Assembly: GCA_002441045.1 (NCBI GenBank)
Contig: DJWQ01000224.1
Location: forward strand, 1 to 6,503
DNA from: Firmicutes bacterium UBA6226
GTDB lineage: Bacteria; Bacillota_A; Clostridia; Peptostreptococcales; Acidaminobacteraceae
DNA length: 6,503 nt
Direction: 5' to 3'
Position numbers and translations under genes: made by a program. The notes below the pieces were generated by a model. It worked only from the letters and a program-made list of their open reading frames with translations, was not told where the DNA came from and ran no database searches. This document shows, one piece after another, positions 1 through 6,269 of this stretch. Numbering within the stretch: the stretch's first letter is position 1; each line of letters starts with the position of its first letter.

Positions 1-2
1 TA

Positions 3-554
3 CATCAATACCTTGGCTATGAGTCTGCGACGATAGCGCTCTTTTTTGCATCTGTTCTTTTATTAATTAGTAAATGCGATGTTGAAGATATCTTTATCGA
101 AATTGAATGGGCAACCATTTTCTTCTTTGTCTCATTATTTATTCTTGTTGGTGCACTGGAAGAAGTTGGCGTTATGGAATACCTTGCGTCTAAGCTATTA
201 GAAGTTACAGAAGGCAATATGATGTTCACCATGGTAGTGATTTTGTGGGTATCAGCAATTGCTTCCTCGGTATTAGACAATATTCCTTTTGTCGCAACGA
301 TGATACCATTAATCAAGAACTTCGGTGCGATGTCTGGACTTGATGTGACACCTCTATGGTGGGCGCTCGCATTAGGTGCATGTCTCGGTGGCAATGGTAC
401 ACTTGTAGGCGCATCGGCTAATGTTATCGTTTCGGGTTTGATTGCTAGACATGGACAAAAATTAAGTTTTGGTTATTATTTAAAAATTGGTTTTCCTTTA
501 ATGATTGTTTCGATTGCAATATCAACAGTTTATCTGGTTGTCTTTATCATATAA
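3..554 (+). CDS. ArsB/NhaD-family (ion transporter superfamily) permease, 3' part only
   Basis: This is the C-terminal part of an integral membrane ion transporter. The reading frame is open from the window edge, so the 183 visible residues lack the true start; the ATG at 174 is internal because the conserved sequence continues upstream of it. Visible features are several hydrophobic segments, a polar turn reading SVLDNIPFVATMIPL and, further on, ACLGGNGTLVGASAN followed by a last pair of membrane spans ending in VVFII. A DNxPFV turn and a GGNxTLxGASAN hairpin are typical of the ArsB/NhaD/P-protein branch of this superfamily, where such re-entrant loops form the ion path. Family members move arsenite, Na+/H+ or organic anions. 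The substrate cannot be told from this fragment, and no arsenic-resistance genes lie nearby, so an arsenite role is not supported. The stop codon overlaps the ribosome binding site of the next gene, suggesting co-transcription. Confidence 0.85.
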   Translation, partial: HQYLGYESATIALFFASVLLLISKCDVEDIFIEIEWATIFFFVSLFILVGALEEVGVMEYLASKLLEVTEGNMMFTMVVILWVSAIASSVLDNIPFVATMIPLIKNFGAMSGLDVTPLWWALALGACLGGNGTLVGASANVIVSGLIARHGQKLSFGYYLKIGFPLMIVSIAISTVYLVVFII

Positions 555-566
555 GGGGGCGTCTAT

Positions 567-1046
567 ATGCGAAAATTGATGAATGCAGAATTGATGGAAC
601 ACGATATTAAGCTGAGACAGATGGGTGCAGATGTTTATGTCATTAATTCAAAAATGTGCTTTGTTGTCTTTTTAATTGGCAATACTGAAATTGCTTATGT
701 TTATAATGTGAACAAAAAAGGACGCTATTTTTTAGAGAGAATCAAACCGTATCCACTGGCTCTTAGAGAATTTGAAAGAGAAGAAGATGTAATTGAGATC
801 ATTGAAATTGATCTAGAACAGTTTAAAAATGCATCAAATAGCCATAATATAGAAACCTTTATTGAAATCAATCAAAACTTCAACTTATCTCTAAGAAAGT
901 TTGAGGATTTATTCCTTTATTTTAACGTTCCAAAAGAAACTGCAGATGCGATAAAATCAAAACTTGAAGACATCGATCACATCATAGAAACTGCAAAGAC
1001 ATCATCCGATCGAATTTACTTTAAGAAAAATCCAGATAATTTGTAG
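567..1046 (+). CDS. Hypothetical protein, 159 residues, unrecognised
   Basis: I do not recognise this protein. The ATG is preceded at seven bases by AAGGGGG (553-559), which overlaps the stop codon of the upstream permease, so start and co-transcription are well supported. The product has no signal peptide and no clear membrane segment. Residues about 20-60 look like beta strands (VYVINSKMCFVVFLIGNTEIAYVYNV), followed by a charged, Glu-rich stretch (EFEREEDVIEIIEIDLEQF). The C-terminal half is probably helical, including a region around residues 110-145 (FEDLFLYFNVPKETADAIKS and beyond) with the spacing of an amphipathic helix. It is probably cytoplasmic. It might be an accessory or regulatory protein linked to the permease, but that rests only on adjacency. 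Codon use resembles its neighbours and nothing suggests a broken gene. Confidence 0.75.
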   Translation: MRKLMNAELMEHDIKLRQMGADVYVINSKMCFVVFLIGNTEIAYVYNVNKKGRYFLERIKPYPLALREFEREEDVIEIIEIDLEQFKNASNSHNIETFIEINQNFNLSLRKFEDLFLYFNVPKETADAIKSKLEDIDHIIETAKTSSDRIYFKKNPDNL

Positions 1047-1258
1047 GTAGATGTTCAACATGTAAAAACAGATTCAAATAGGGCGAAAATATAGACGGTT
1101 TTGTAATATTTGGTTGTAGATGTGGGCCTTCTGAATAATTGTGTCAGTTCATTAAAAATTCTATTAATAAAAAGTATGAGATTGTTAACACCGATTTTAT
1201 TGTATTTCCAAACTCTATATGGTATTTTTAAGGCATATTGAAACGAGGAGTACATAGA
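1047..1258 (+). other. Intergenic region with a weak candidate promoter
   Basis: These roughly 210 bases hold no supported gene; an open frame on the minus strand here has no recognisable product and reads through AT-rich DNA. There is no hairpin followed by a T-run after the upstream gene. The best sigma-A-like candidate is TTGTGT (1139-1144), 17 bases, then TATTAA (1162-1167), matching the consensus at 3 and 4 of 6 positions, so it is weak. A TTGTTAAC element at 1183-1190 contains a Rex-like half-site but has no matching second half. The downstream gene is likely expressed from somewhere in this gap. Confidence 0.35.
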
Positions 1259-1717
1259 ATGACTTTAACAGAATTCAAAACGACAAGCCCTTACGATTTT
1301 TCGCCTGTCGATATCATATTGGAATGGTCAAATCGAGCTGTAGAACTTCATTATGGTGATCAAGAAAAAATACAGATTTCGAAAATACAAACCGTTGCCT
1401 CGGAAAGTGTAGATAAGATAGTTATCAGTGAGATAGATGGTAAAGACCAAACGATTAGAGAAATGTTGACAGAAGCAAGTCGTATTCTTAAGAAGAATGG
1501 CAGATTATTTATCGCCCTTGGAAAGACAGTGGGAATTAACCCTTTTTCAAGACTTAAAGCGAAACAAAAAAGCGAACAAGTTATGACGCATATTGAAAAG
1601 TATGTTCGCGAGCTTAATCTGTTGATAGATAAGAATTACATTCTTCAGGACGATCAAGTTTTACTTGAAGTGGTAAAGTTAGAAAGTGATTATATATTAA
1701 AGAAGGTTGTCATATAG
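1259..1717 (+). CDS. Methyltransferase-like protein lacking the SAM-binding half, 152 residues
   Basis: The chosen start is the ATG at 1259, eight bases after GAGGAG (1245-1250). A TTG at 1238 in the same frame lies upstream of that site and is unlikely to be used; a stop at 1229-1231 closes the frame. Residues about 50-90 (SVDKIVISEID, then TEASRILKKNGRLFIALGK) match the region of class I SAM-dependent methyltransferases that follows motif II: the strand 'DxIvis', a helix, then 'EAxRvLKpgGrlfi'. The sequence ahead of this has no GxGxG motif I and no acidic residue ending strand beta-2, so SAM binding is doubtful. The rest is a charged helix (about 100-125) and a C-terminal strand pair (DDQVLLEVVKLESDYILKKV). 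Typical single-domain family members are 200-260 residues. It may be a shortened, non-catalytic relative, a partner subunit, or an unrelated protein with chance similarity. It is followed directly by a terminator. Confidence 0.7.
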   Translation: MTLTEFKTTSPYDFSPVDIILEWSNRAVELHYGDQEKIQISKIQTVASESVDKIVISEIDGKDQTIREMLTEASRILKKNGRLFIALGKTVGINPFSRLKAKQKSEQVMTHIEKYVRELNLLIDKNYILQDDQVLLEVVKLESDYILKKVVI

Positions 1718-1744
1718 CGGTGCTGTTGTGACTGCCTTTTTTTT
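1717..1744 (+). terminator. Rho-independent terminator after the methyltransferase-like gene
   Basis: GCGGT (1717-1721) pairs with ACTGC (1731-1735), including one G-T pair, around a nine-base loop, and after one C there are eight consecutive Ts (1737-1744). The stem begins on the last base of the gene's stop codon. The stem is short, so efficiency may be moderate, but stem, position and T-run fit an intrinsic terminator. Confidence 0.6.
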
Positions 1745-1754
1745 ATGTTAGAAT
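1726..1754 (+). promoter_or_regulatory. Sigma-A-type extended -10 promoter for the lipoprotein gene
   Basis: TTGTGA (1726-1731) matches the -35 consensus at 4 of 6 positions. It is separated by 17 bases from TAGAAT (1749-1754), which matches the -10 consensus at 5 of 6 and carries an extended TGT (1746-1748) directly upstream. A transcript would start near 1761, about 18 bases before the GTG start. The promoter lies within and just past the preceding terminator, so the terminator's 3' arm and T-run fall in the -35/-10 spacer. Confidence 0.6.
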
Positions 1755-1764
1755 CAAAATACAA

Positions 1765-1776
1765 AGTGAGGTGATC
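1765..1776 (+). promoter_or_regulatory. Extended Shine-Dalgarno site that fixes the GTG start
   Basis: AGTGAGGTGATC differs at one or two positions from the complement of the 16S rRNA 3' tail (AGGAGGTGATC). The GAGG core ends seven bases before the GTG at 1779. This decides for the GTG over the overlapping, out-of-frame ATG at 1777, which would sit five bases from the core. Confidence 0.7.
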
Positions 1777-1778
1777 AT

Positions 1779-2765
1779 GTGTTTATAGGATTAAACAAAA
1801 TTATTTTTTTCTTCCTTATCTGTATGGCAATCAGTCTAGTAGCCTGTTCGCCTGATTCAGAAATAGTCAGCACACAAAATACAGATGATTACACACTTCG
1901 AATTTCCAATTCAATTTTTGGTGAGGAGACTCAAAACGTCTATATTACTTGTGCCGCTGCAGAGGGCTTATCGGCTTATTCTCTAACAAAAATATTATAT
2001 GAACAACCTATTTTAGAAGAGGGGATAACGCTGGATTATAAATTGTACAATGATGTCGAGTCATTAAAAGAGGCGTTAGAAAATAAAGAACCTTCAATAG
2101 CTGTATTGCCTTTTACACTTGCTATAGAGACATTAATCACTCAAGATGATTATAAGCTGCTCGGTGTTGCCAAAGGTAACAACCATTTGCTTTTAGGCAT
2201 TCAATCTTTATATGATGTACAAGGCAAATCCATTAAGGTCTATGATCCCTCGGGTTATCAAGGTGTTTATTCTTCTTCCATAAAAAGATTAACGCATGAC
2301 CTAGCCTTAAAAGGATTGATATTAGATCGAGATTATACATTATCCTACATTGATACAATGGAAAATATGGTTCAAACGAGTGCAAATGATTTGTTGATGA
2401 TTGAAGAAGTCTATCTTGATAATCCTAAGTTTGAGCAATACAATAACTATGTTACTCTTGATGAAGTAGAAGATTATCAGCTTGCTGTCATCGTACAAAG
2501 AGATGCTTATGAGGTTTATCCAGATTTAGTAGCTACTTTTAGCAATGCTTATTATCGTGCATGTATCTGGCTAAGCGCTAACCCAGAAAGAGCAGTTGCC
2601 TATGCGATGCAGATAGATACAACACAGACCACAATGCCAGTTCGTAGTATCTATTATTTTAATGCCGATAAAAGCATTAATCAAATCCTACAAATGATCG
2701 ATTGGTTGGGCTACCGACAAAATGTTAAGGAGCGCATTTCAAACAGTGTTTACAAGACACAATAG
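1779..2765 (+). CDS. Substrate-binding lipoprotein, ABC-transporter type (SsuA/NMT1-like)
   Basis: This is a predicted extracytoplasmic, lipid-anchored solute-binding protein of 328 residues. Residues 1-22 form a signal peptide with one positive charge and a long hydrophobic core; the lipobox LVAC (20-23) puts the lipidated cysteine at position 23. The mature part has the alternating strand/helix pattern of type 2 periplasmic binding proteins: ITCAAAEGLSAYSLTKILYE (57-76), SIAVLPFTLAIETL (106-119), GKSIKVYDPSG (149-159), and a C-terminal helix ending SANPERAVAYAMQ (266-278), which resembles the end of SsuA/ThiY/NMT1-like proteins. The ligand cannot be named. The start is GTG at 1779, supported by a ribosome binding site (AGTGAGGTGATC, 1765-1776) with an unusually long match to the 16S rRNA tail; an out-of-frame ATG overlaps it at 1777. 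No permease or ATPase gene is adjacent, so it may be an orphan binding protein serving a distant transporter or acting as a sensor. Confidence 0.85.
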   Translation: MFIGLNKIIFFFLICMAISLVACSPDSEIVSTQNTDDYTLRISNSIFGEETQNVYITCAAAEGLSAYSLTKILYEQPILEEGITLDYKLYNDVESLKEALENKEPSIAVLPFTLAIETLITQDDYKLLGVAKGNNHLLLGIQSLYDVQGKSIKVYDPSGYQGVYSSSIKRLTHDLALKGLILDRDYTLSYIDTMENMVQTSANDLLMIEEVYLDNPKFEQYNNYVTLDEVEDYQLAVIVQRDAYEVYPDLVATFSNAYYRACIWLSANPERAVAYAMQIDTTQTTMPVRSIYYFNADKSINQILQMIDWLGYRQNVKERISNSVYKTQ

Positions 2766-2782
2766 CGATATTAGGAGGCAAT

Positions 2783-3169
2783 ATGGAACATCTATATAAG
2801 TGGCAGGAATTAGATGTACAAAAGGAGGCGACTTCAGAAACTTTTTTCTTAGATTTTGAGAAGGATATGGCTGAAAATGGTATAAGAACACGTGTTGAAC
2901 CAATTTCTGGCGGTGGATACAGATTACTTGTGCCTTTAAAGGATTTCGAAGTCGCAAAAGCATATTATTTGGGTGAAGTAAAGGCAATCCTTTCTACTCA
3001 TGAGTCACTCTATCACGTTTTTGAAGACGATCTTTCGTTTAAAAATAAAAAGCTTTATGACAACCCATATAAGGGATTATTTAAGTTTAATCGCTTTCGA
3101 AGCTATCTATATATTGCATTTGTTTTAGTTGTTATGTTAATCATTTTGAAGTTTGTTAAAATTCCGTGA
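2783..3169 (+). CDS. Small protein with C-terminal membrane anchor, possibly DUF2007-like
   Basis: This 128-residue protein begins 17 bases after the lipoprotein gene, with AGGAGG at 2773-2778 only four bases before the ATG, so the two are probably co-transcribed. Residues about 20-70 form a small alpha/beta unit: a helix (FFLDFEKDMAENGI), a strand with Arg (RTRVEPIS), a Gly-Gly-Gly turn, a strand (YRLLVPLKD) and a helix (FEVAKAYYLGEV). This order resembles the DUF2007 'putative signal transducing' fold, in which a short protein compares or presents a bound ligand; that match is my inference from the pattern, not a search. Residues about 107-125 (SYLYIAFVLVVMLIILKF) are one strongly hydrophobic span followed by four residues, and preceded by basic residues (KFNRFR), so the globular part should face the cytoplasm with the end anchored in the membrane. 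The function is unknown. Confidence 0.75.
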   Translation: MEHLYKWQELDVQKEATSETFFLDFEKDMAENGIRTRVEPISGGGYRLLVPLKDFEVAKAYYLGEVKAILSTHESLYHVFEDDLSFKNKKLYDNPYKGLFKFNRFRSYLYIAFVLVVMLIILKFVKIP

Positions 3170-3196
3170 ATTTGATAAAAAAATGAATTATGACCT

Positions 3197-3224
3197 TTGA
3201 CTTTTTAAGTATAAGTGTTAAACT
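3197..3224 (+). promoter_or_regulatory. Candidate promoter of the bcd-etfBA operon
   Basis: TTGACT (3197-3202, 5 of 6 to the -35 consensus) and TAAACT (3219-3224, 4 of 6 to the -10) are 16 bases apart, and TGT (3216-3218) gives an extended -10. A transcript would start near 3231, leaving a leader of about 60 bases before the bcd ATG. This is the best match in the gap, but the -10 overlaps the left arm of a hairpin, so an alternative start cannot be excluded. Confidence 0.5.
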
Positions 3225-3252
3225 ATTGTCATGGGGATAGTTTATTTTTTTT
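3219..3252 (+). terminator. AT-rich hairpin plus T-run: terminator of the upstream pair or leader attenuator
   Basis: TAAACTAT (3219-3226) and ATAGTTTA (3237-3244) are perfect 8-base inverted repeats around a ten-base loop, and eight Ts follow immediately (3245-3252). The geometry is that of an intrinsic terminator for transcripts coming from the lipoprotein/membrane-protein genes, about 50 bases past the last stop codon. The stem has only one G-C pair, so it would be weak. It overlaps the proposed bcd -10 element, so a transcript initiated there would lack the left arm and escape termination. Confidence 0.5.
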
Positions 3253-3260
3253 GCTTTACA

Positions 3261-3278
3261 AAGTTAAATTATTAACAA
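3261..3278 (+). promoter_or_regulatory. Rex operator (redox-sensing repressor binding site)
   Basis: AAGTTAAATTATTAACAA fits the clostridial Rex consensus TTGTTAANNNNTTAACAA at every defined position except the first two. GTTAA and TTAAC form a perfect inverted repeat around four bases. Rex is known in Clostridia to repress butyryl-CoA/crotonyl-CoA pathway genes when NADH is low relative to NAD+ and to release DNA when NADH rises. Here the site lies three bases before the bcd ribosome binding site, downstream of the proposed promoter, so bound Rex would block elongation or a nearby start. No rex gene is in the window. Confidence 0.65.
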
Positions 3279-3292
3279 ACGGAGGGACAAAA

Positions 3293-4435
3293 ATGACATT
3301 TGAAATGACAAATGAAGACCTCATGATGCGTGAACTGTTCAGAAAGTTTACAAAAAATGAGGTAGAACCAATCGCTGCGGAAATAGATGATTTAGAAAGA
3401 TTCCCAGCAGAAACTGTTAAAAAAATGGCAAACCTCGGAATGATGGGTATCCCATTTCCGAGAAACTACGGCGGCGCAGGTGGTACTTACTGGCAGTACA
3501 TCAACCTTGTAGAGGAGCTTGCTGTAGCATGTGGCACAACATCAGTCGTTTTATCGGCACACACTTCACTTTGTGCCGCGCCTATCTATGAATTTGGTAC
3601 AGAAGAACAAAAACAAAAATTCCTAGTTCCACTTGCTAAAGGTGAAAAAATCGGCGCATTCGGCCTTACTGAGCCAAATGCTGGAACAGATGCTTCTGGT
3701 CAACAAACAACGGCTGTACTTGATGGTGATCATTACATCCTTAACGGAAGTAAAATCTTTATCACAAATGCTGGCTATGCAGATATCTATATCGTTATCG
3801 CAATGACTGATCGCTCTGCTGGTTTAAAAGGCATTACTGCATTTATCGTTGAGTCTGGCACGCCAGGATTTACGATCGGTAAAAAAGAAGCAAAAATGGG
3901 TATTAGAGGTTCTAGTACTTGTGAGCTTATTTTTGAAGATTGTAGAGTTCCAGTAGAAAACATGCTAGGCAGTGAAGGGAAAGGCTTTAAAATCGCTATG
4001 ATGACACTTGATGGTGGTCGTATCGGTATTGCAGCTCAAGCACTTGGAATTGCTCAAGGTGCTTACAACGAAACTGTAAAATATGTAAAAGAAAGAAAAC
4101 AATTTGGCAGATCTATTGCTGCCTTCCAAAATACACAATTTGAAATTGCAAACATGAAAACCAAAATCGAAGCAGCAAGATTTTTGGTTTACAGTGCTGC
4201 GTACAAAAAAGAGAAAAAGATGAATTATTCTCAAGATGCAGCAATGGCGAAGCTATATGCTTCAGAAGTTGCAATGGAAGTTACGACTAAAGCGGTTCAA
4301 CTTCACGGTGGTTACGGATATACCCGTGAGTACCCAGTTGAAAGAATGATGAGAGACGCGAAAATCACTGAGATTTATGAAGGTACAAGTGAAGTTCAAA
4401 GAATGGTTATCTCAGCAGCTGAATTGAAATAGTCT
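3293..4435 (+). CDS. bcd: Short-chain acyl-CoA dehydrogenase (butyryl-CoA dehydrogenase type)
   Basis: This is a cytoplasmic FAD flavoenzyme, 379 residues, that interconverts butyryl-CoA and crotonyl-CoA; in anaerobes it runs as the reductase, with electrons from EtfAB. The start is the ATG at 3293, six bases after GGAGGG (3281-3286); an upstream GTG at 3215 would add 26 unrelated residues. It contains signature 1 LTEPNAGTD (125-133), the FAD-contact stretch [11 protein letters not shown] (156-166), ERKQFGR (267-273), signature 2 around [13 protein letters not shown] (336-348), and [10 protein letters not shown] (361-370), where E363 aligns with the catalytic glutamate of Megasphaera elsdenii Bcd. 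From memory it closely resembles Clostridium acetobutylicum Bcd along its whole length, including [13 protein letters not shown]. The length is normal. etfB follows after 20-odd bases, which supports a Bcd-Etf complex. A dehydrogenase for a related short or branched acyl-CoA is possible, since substrate choice cannot be read with certainty. Confidence 0.93.
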
Positions 4436-4455
4436 GTGTAAATGGAGGGAAAACG

Positions 4456-5238
4456 ATGAAAATTGTTGTATGTATAAAACAAGTACCAGATACGAACGAA
4501 GTACGTCTTGATCCAAAGACGGGTACATTGATTCGTGATGGCGTACCAAGTATCATTAATCCAGATGATAAAGCTGGATTAGAAGCGGCGTTAAGATTAA
4601 AAGATCAATACGGTGCACATGTAACCGTTATTACAATGGGACCACCACAAGCTAAAATTGCACTTCAAGAAGCTTATGCCATGGGTGCGGATCGTGTGAT
4701 CTTATTAACAGATAGAGTATTTGCAGGCGCAGACACGTTGGCGACTTCGACAACAATTGCAGCTGCACTTAAAAAAATAGATTTTGATTTAGTAATTACA
4801 GGTAGACAAGCAATTGACGGTGATACAGCGCAAGTTGGTCCACAAATTGCGGAACACTTAGCTTTACCACAAATTTCATATGTATCAGCATTTGAGCACC
4901 ATGGTGATCATGCTATCGTAAAAAGAAGCTTTGAAGATGGTTTCCAAAAGATTAAAGTAGCTTATCCATGCTTAATTACTGCTTTAGCTGAACTGAACGA
5001 AGCGAGATATATGTCTATTAAAGGCTTAATCGATGCTCACAGAACGCTTGAGATTGAGACTTGGGGCTTTGCAGAAATTGATGCTCCAGTTGAAAAAATG
5101 GGTCTTAAGGGTTCGCCTACTAAGGTTAAAAAATCGTTTACTAAGGGCGCAAAATCAGCAGGAAAAGTCGTTGAAGGTACGCCAAAAGAATTGGCGATTG
5201 CTATCGTTGACAAGTTACAAGAAAAATTCATAATCTAG
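4456..5238 (+). CDS. etfB: Electron transfer flavoprotein beta subunit
   Basis: This is the small subunit of the cytoplasmic EtfAB heterodimer that feeds electrons to the acyl-CoA dehydrogenase encoded just upstream. At 260 residues it has the family's usual length. Conserved features are VVCIKQVPDT (4-13), NPDDKAGLEAALRLKD (35-50), TMGPP (60-64), the loop GADTLATS (91-98), GRQAIDGDTAQVGPQIAE (116-133), and a full match to the ETF-beta signature at 155-175 (V155, R157, E160, D161, G162, Q164, P171, T175). The DGDTAQVGP form is, to my knowledge, typical of anaerobic Etfs that bind a second FAD in beta and bifurcate electrons from NADH to ferredoxin and crotonyl-CoA; the AMP-binding mitochondrial type reads DDDxNQTG. 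Bifurcation is therefore likely but not proved. The ATG lies six bases after GGAGGG (4444-4449). A Lys/Ser-rich segment (223-237) near the end is the flexible arm that wraps EtfA. Confidence 0.94.
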   Translation: MKIVVCIKQVPDTNEVRLDPKTGTLIRDGVPSIINPDDKAGLEAALRLKDQYGAHVTVITMGPPQAKIALQEAYAMGADRVILLTDRVFAGADTLATSTTIAAALKKIDFDLVITGRQAIDGDTAQVGPQIAEHLALPQISYVSAFEHHGDHAIVKRSFEDGFQKIKVAYPCLITALAELNEARYMSIKGLIDAHRTLEIETWGFAEIDAPVEKMGLKGSPTKVKKSFTKGAKSAGKVVEGTPKELAIAIVDKLQEKFII

Positions 5239-5249
5239 GAGGCCATATA

Positions 5250-6269
5250 ATGAATATCAATGATTATAAAGGTGTGCTCGTATACGTTGAGCAACGCTTT
5301 GGTGAAGTTCAAAACGTCTCTCTAGAGCTATTGGGCAAAGGGAGAAAAATTGCTGACGAGTTAGGCGTTCACGTTGTGGCGGCTCTTGTCGGAAAAAATG
5401 TAGAAAAACACAGTAAATTACTCGTTGAGTTTGGTGCAGATAAAGTGTTGGTAATGGAAAATGATGCTTTTGAGCTTTACTCAACAGAACCATACACACA
5501 AGCTCTTGTACAAGCGATTCGTTCAGAAATGCCTGAAATCGTATTATTTGGTGCCACTTCTATTGGTCGTGACTTAGCACCAAGAGTATCTGCAAGACTT
5601 GAAACAGGCTTAACTGCCGACTGTACATCACTTGAAGTATCAGAAGATAGAATGCTTCTTATGACGCGTCCTGCTTTTGGTGGTAACATCATGGCCACAA
5701 TTGTAAGCCCCGATCATAGACCACAAATGTCAACAGTTAGACCAGGTGTTATGACAAAAATGGAAAGAGCAGTTGGCAGAGCAGGTGAAATCGTAAATTT
5801 CCCAGTTCAAATCGAGAAAAATGCTCAGTTTGTAGAAATTTTATCCTTTGAAAAAGAAACTGAAGAAAAGCAAGACATTCAAGAAGCGACTGTCCTTGTA
5901 TCAGGCGGACGTGGTGTTGGTTCTGCAGAACACTTTACATTACTTCACGATTTAGCTGAAGAGTTAAATGGACTTGTTTCTGCTTCTAGAGCAGCTGTAG
6001 ATAGCGGCTGGATGGATCATGACAGACAAGTTGGTCAAACGGGTAAAACAGTTCGACCAAACCTTTATATTGCATGTGGTATCTCAGGCGCAATTCAACA
6101 CGTTGCAGGTATGGAAGAAGCTGAACTCATCATCGCAGTTAACAAAGACAAAGGTGCTAAAATTTTCGAAGTGGCTGATCTTGGTGTGGTTGGCGATGTT
6201 CATAAGGTATTACCATTTGTGATTGAAGAAATTAAAAAGATCAATCAAGCAAAAAAAATTGAAAATTAA
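5250..6269 (+). CDS. etfA: Electron transfer flavoprotein alpha subunit
   Basis: This is the large subunit of EtfAB, 339 residues. The N-terminal domain (about 1-190) opens with YKGVLVYVEQRFGEVQNVSLELLGKGRKIADELG, the start seen in clostridial EtfA. The C-terminal FAD domain has SGGRGVG (218-224), SRAAVD (246-251), GQTGK (262-266) and an exact match to the ETF-alpha signature at 272-298 (LY at 272-273, QH at 283-284, G287, N298). S246, R247, T264 and H284 align with human ETF-alpha S248, R249, T266 and H286, which contact the flavin, so FAD binding looks intact. The ribosome binding site AGGAGG (5237-5242) overlaps the etfB stop codon, and the start is 11 bases after it, so the pair is translated from one transcript. 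The linker between domains (200-212, FEKETEEKQDIQE) is acidic. No ferredoxin domain is fused to it. Confidence 0.95.
   Translation: MNINDYKGVLVYVEQRFGEVQNVSLELLGKGRKIADELGVHVVAALVGKNVEKHSKLLVEFGADKVLVMENDAFELYSTEPYTQALVQAIRSEMPEIVLFGATSIGRDLAPRVSARLETGLTADCTSLEVSEDRMLLMTRPAFGGNIMATIVSPDHRPQMSTVRPGVMTKMERAVGRAGEIVNFPVQIEKNAQFVEILSFEKETEEKQDIQEATVLVSGGRGVGSAEHFTLLHDLAEELNGLVSASRAAVDSGWMDHDRQVGQTGKTVRPNLYIACGISGAIQHVAGMEEAELIIAVNKDKGAKIFEVADLGVVGDVHKVLPFVIEEIKKINQAKKIEN

Noticed and set aside
17..394. Minus-strand open frame of 125 codons opposite the permease gene
   Set aside because: The plus strand encodes a clear membrane transporter over the same bases; the minus-strand product is Ser/Thr-rich low-complexity sequence typical of a shadow frame.
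1047..1070. ATGTTCAACAT inverted repeat as terminator after the 159-residue gene
   Set aside because: The repeat has a one-base centre and cannot form a stable hairpin, and no T-run follows.
1183..1200. TTGTTAAC as a second Rex site
   Set aside because: Only the left half-site is present; the positions where TTAACAA is expected read GATTTTA.
1055..1255. Minus-strand open frame of 66 codons in the gap before the methyltransferase-like gene
   Set aside because: It has no recognisable product, lies mostly in AT-rich non-coding DNA and ends inside the next gene's start region.
3255..3283. TTTACA (3255-3260) as a second bcd -35 element
   Set aside because: It matches the -35 well, but nothing like a -10 lies 16-18 bases downstream.
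3215..3292. Upstream GTG start giving bcd 26 extra residues
   Set aside because: The extension matches no acyl-CoA dehydrogenase N-terminus and runs through the hairpin and Rex site; the ATG at 3293 has a good ribosome binding site and gives the normal family length.
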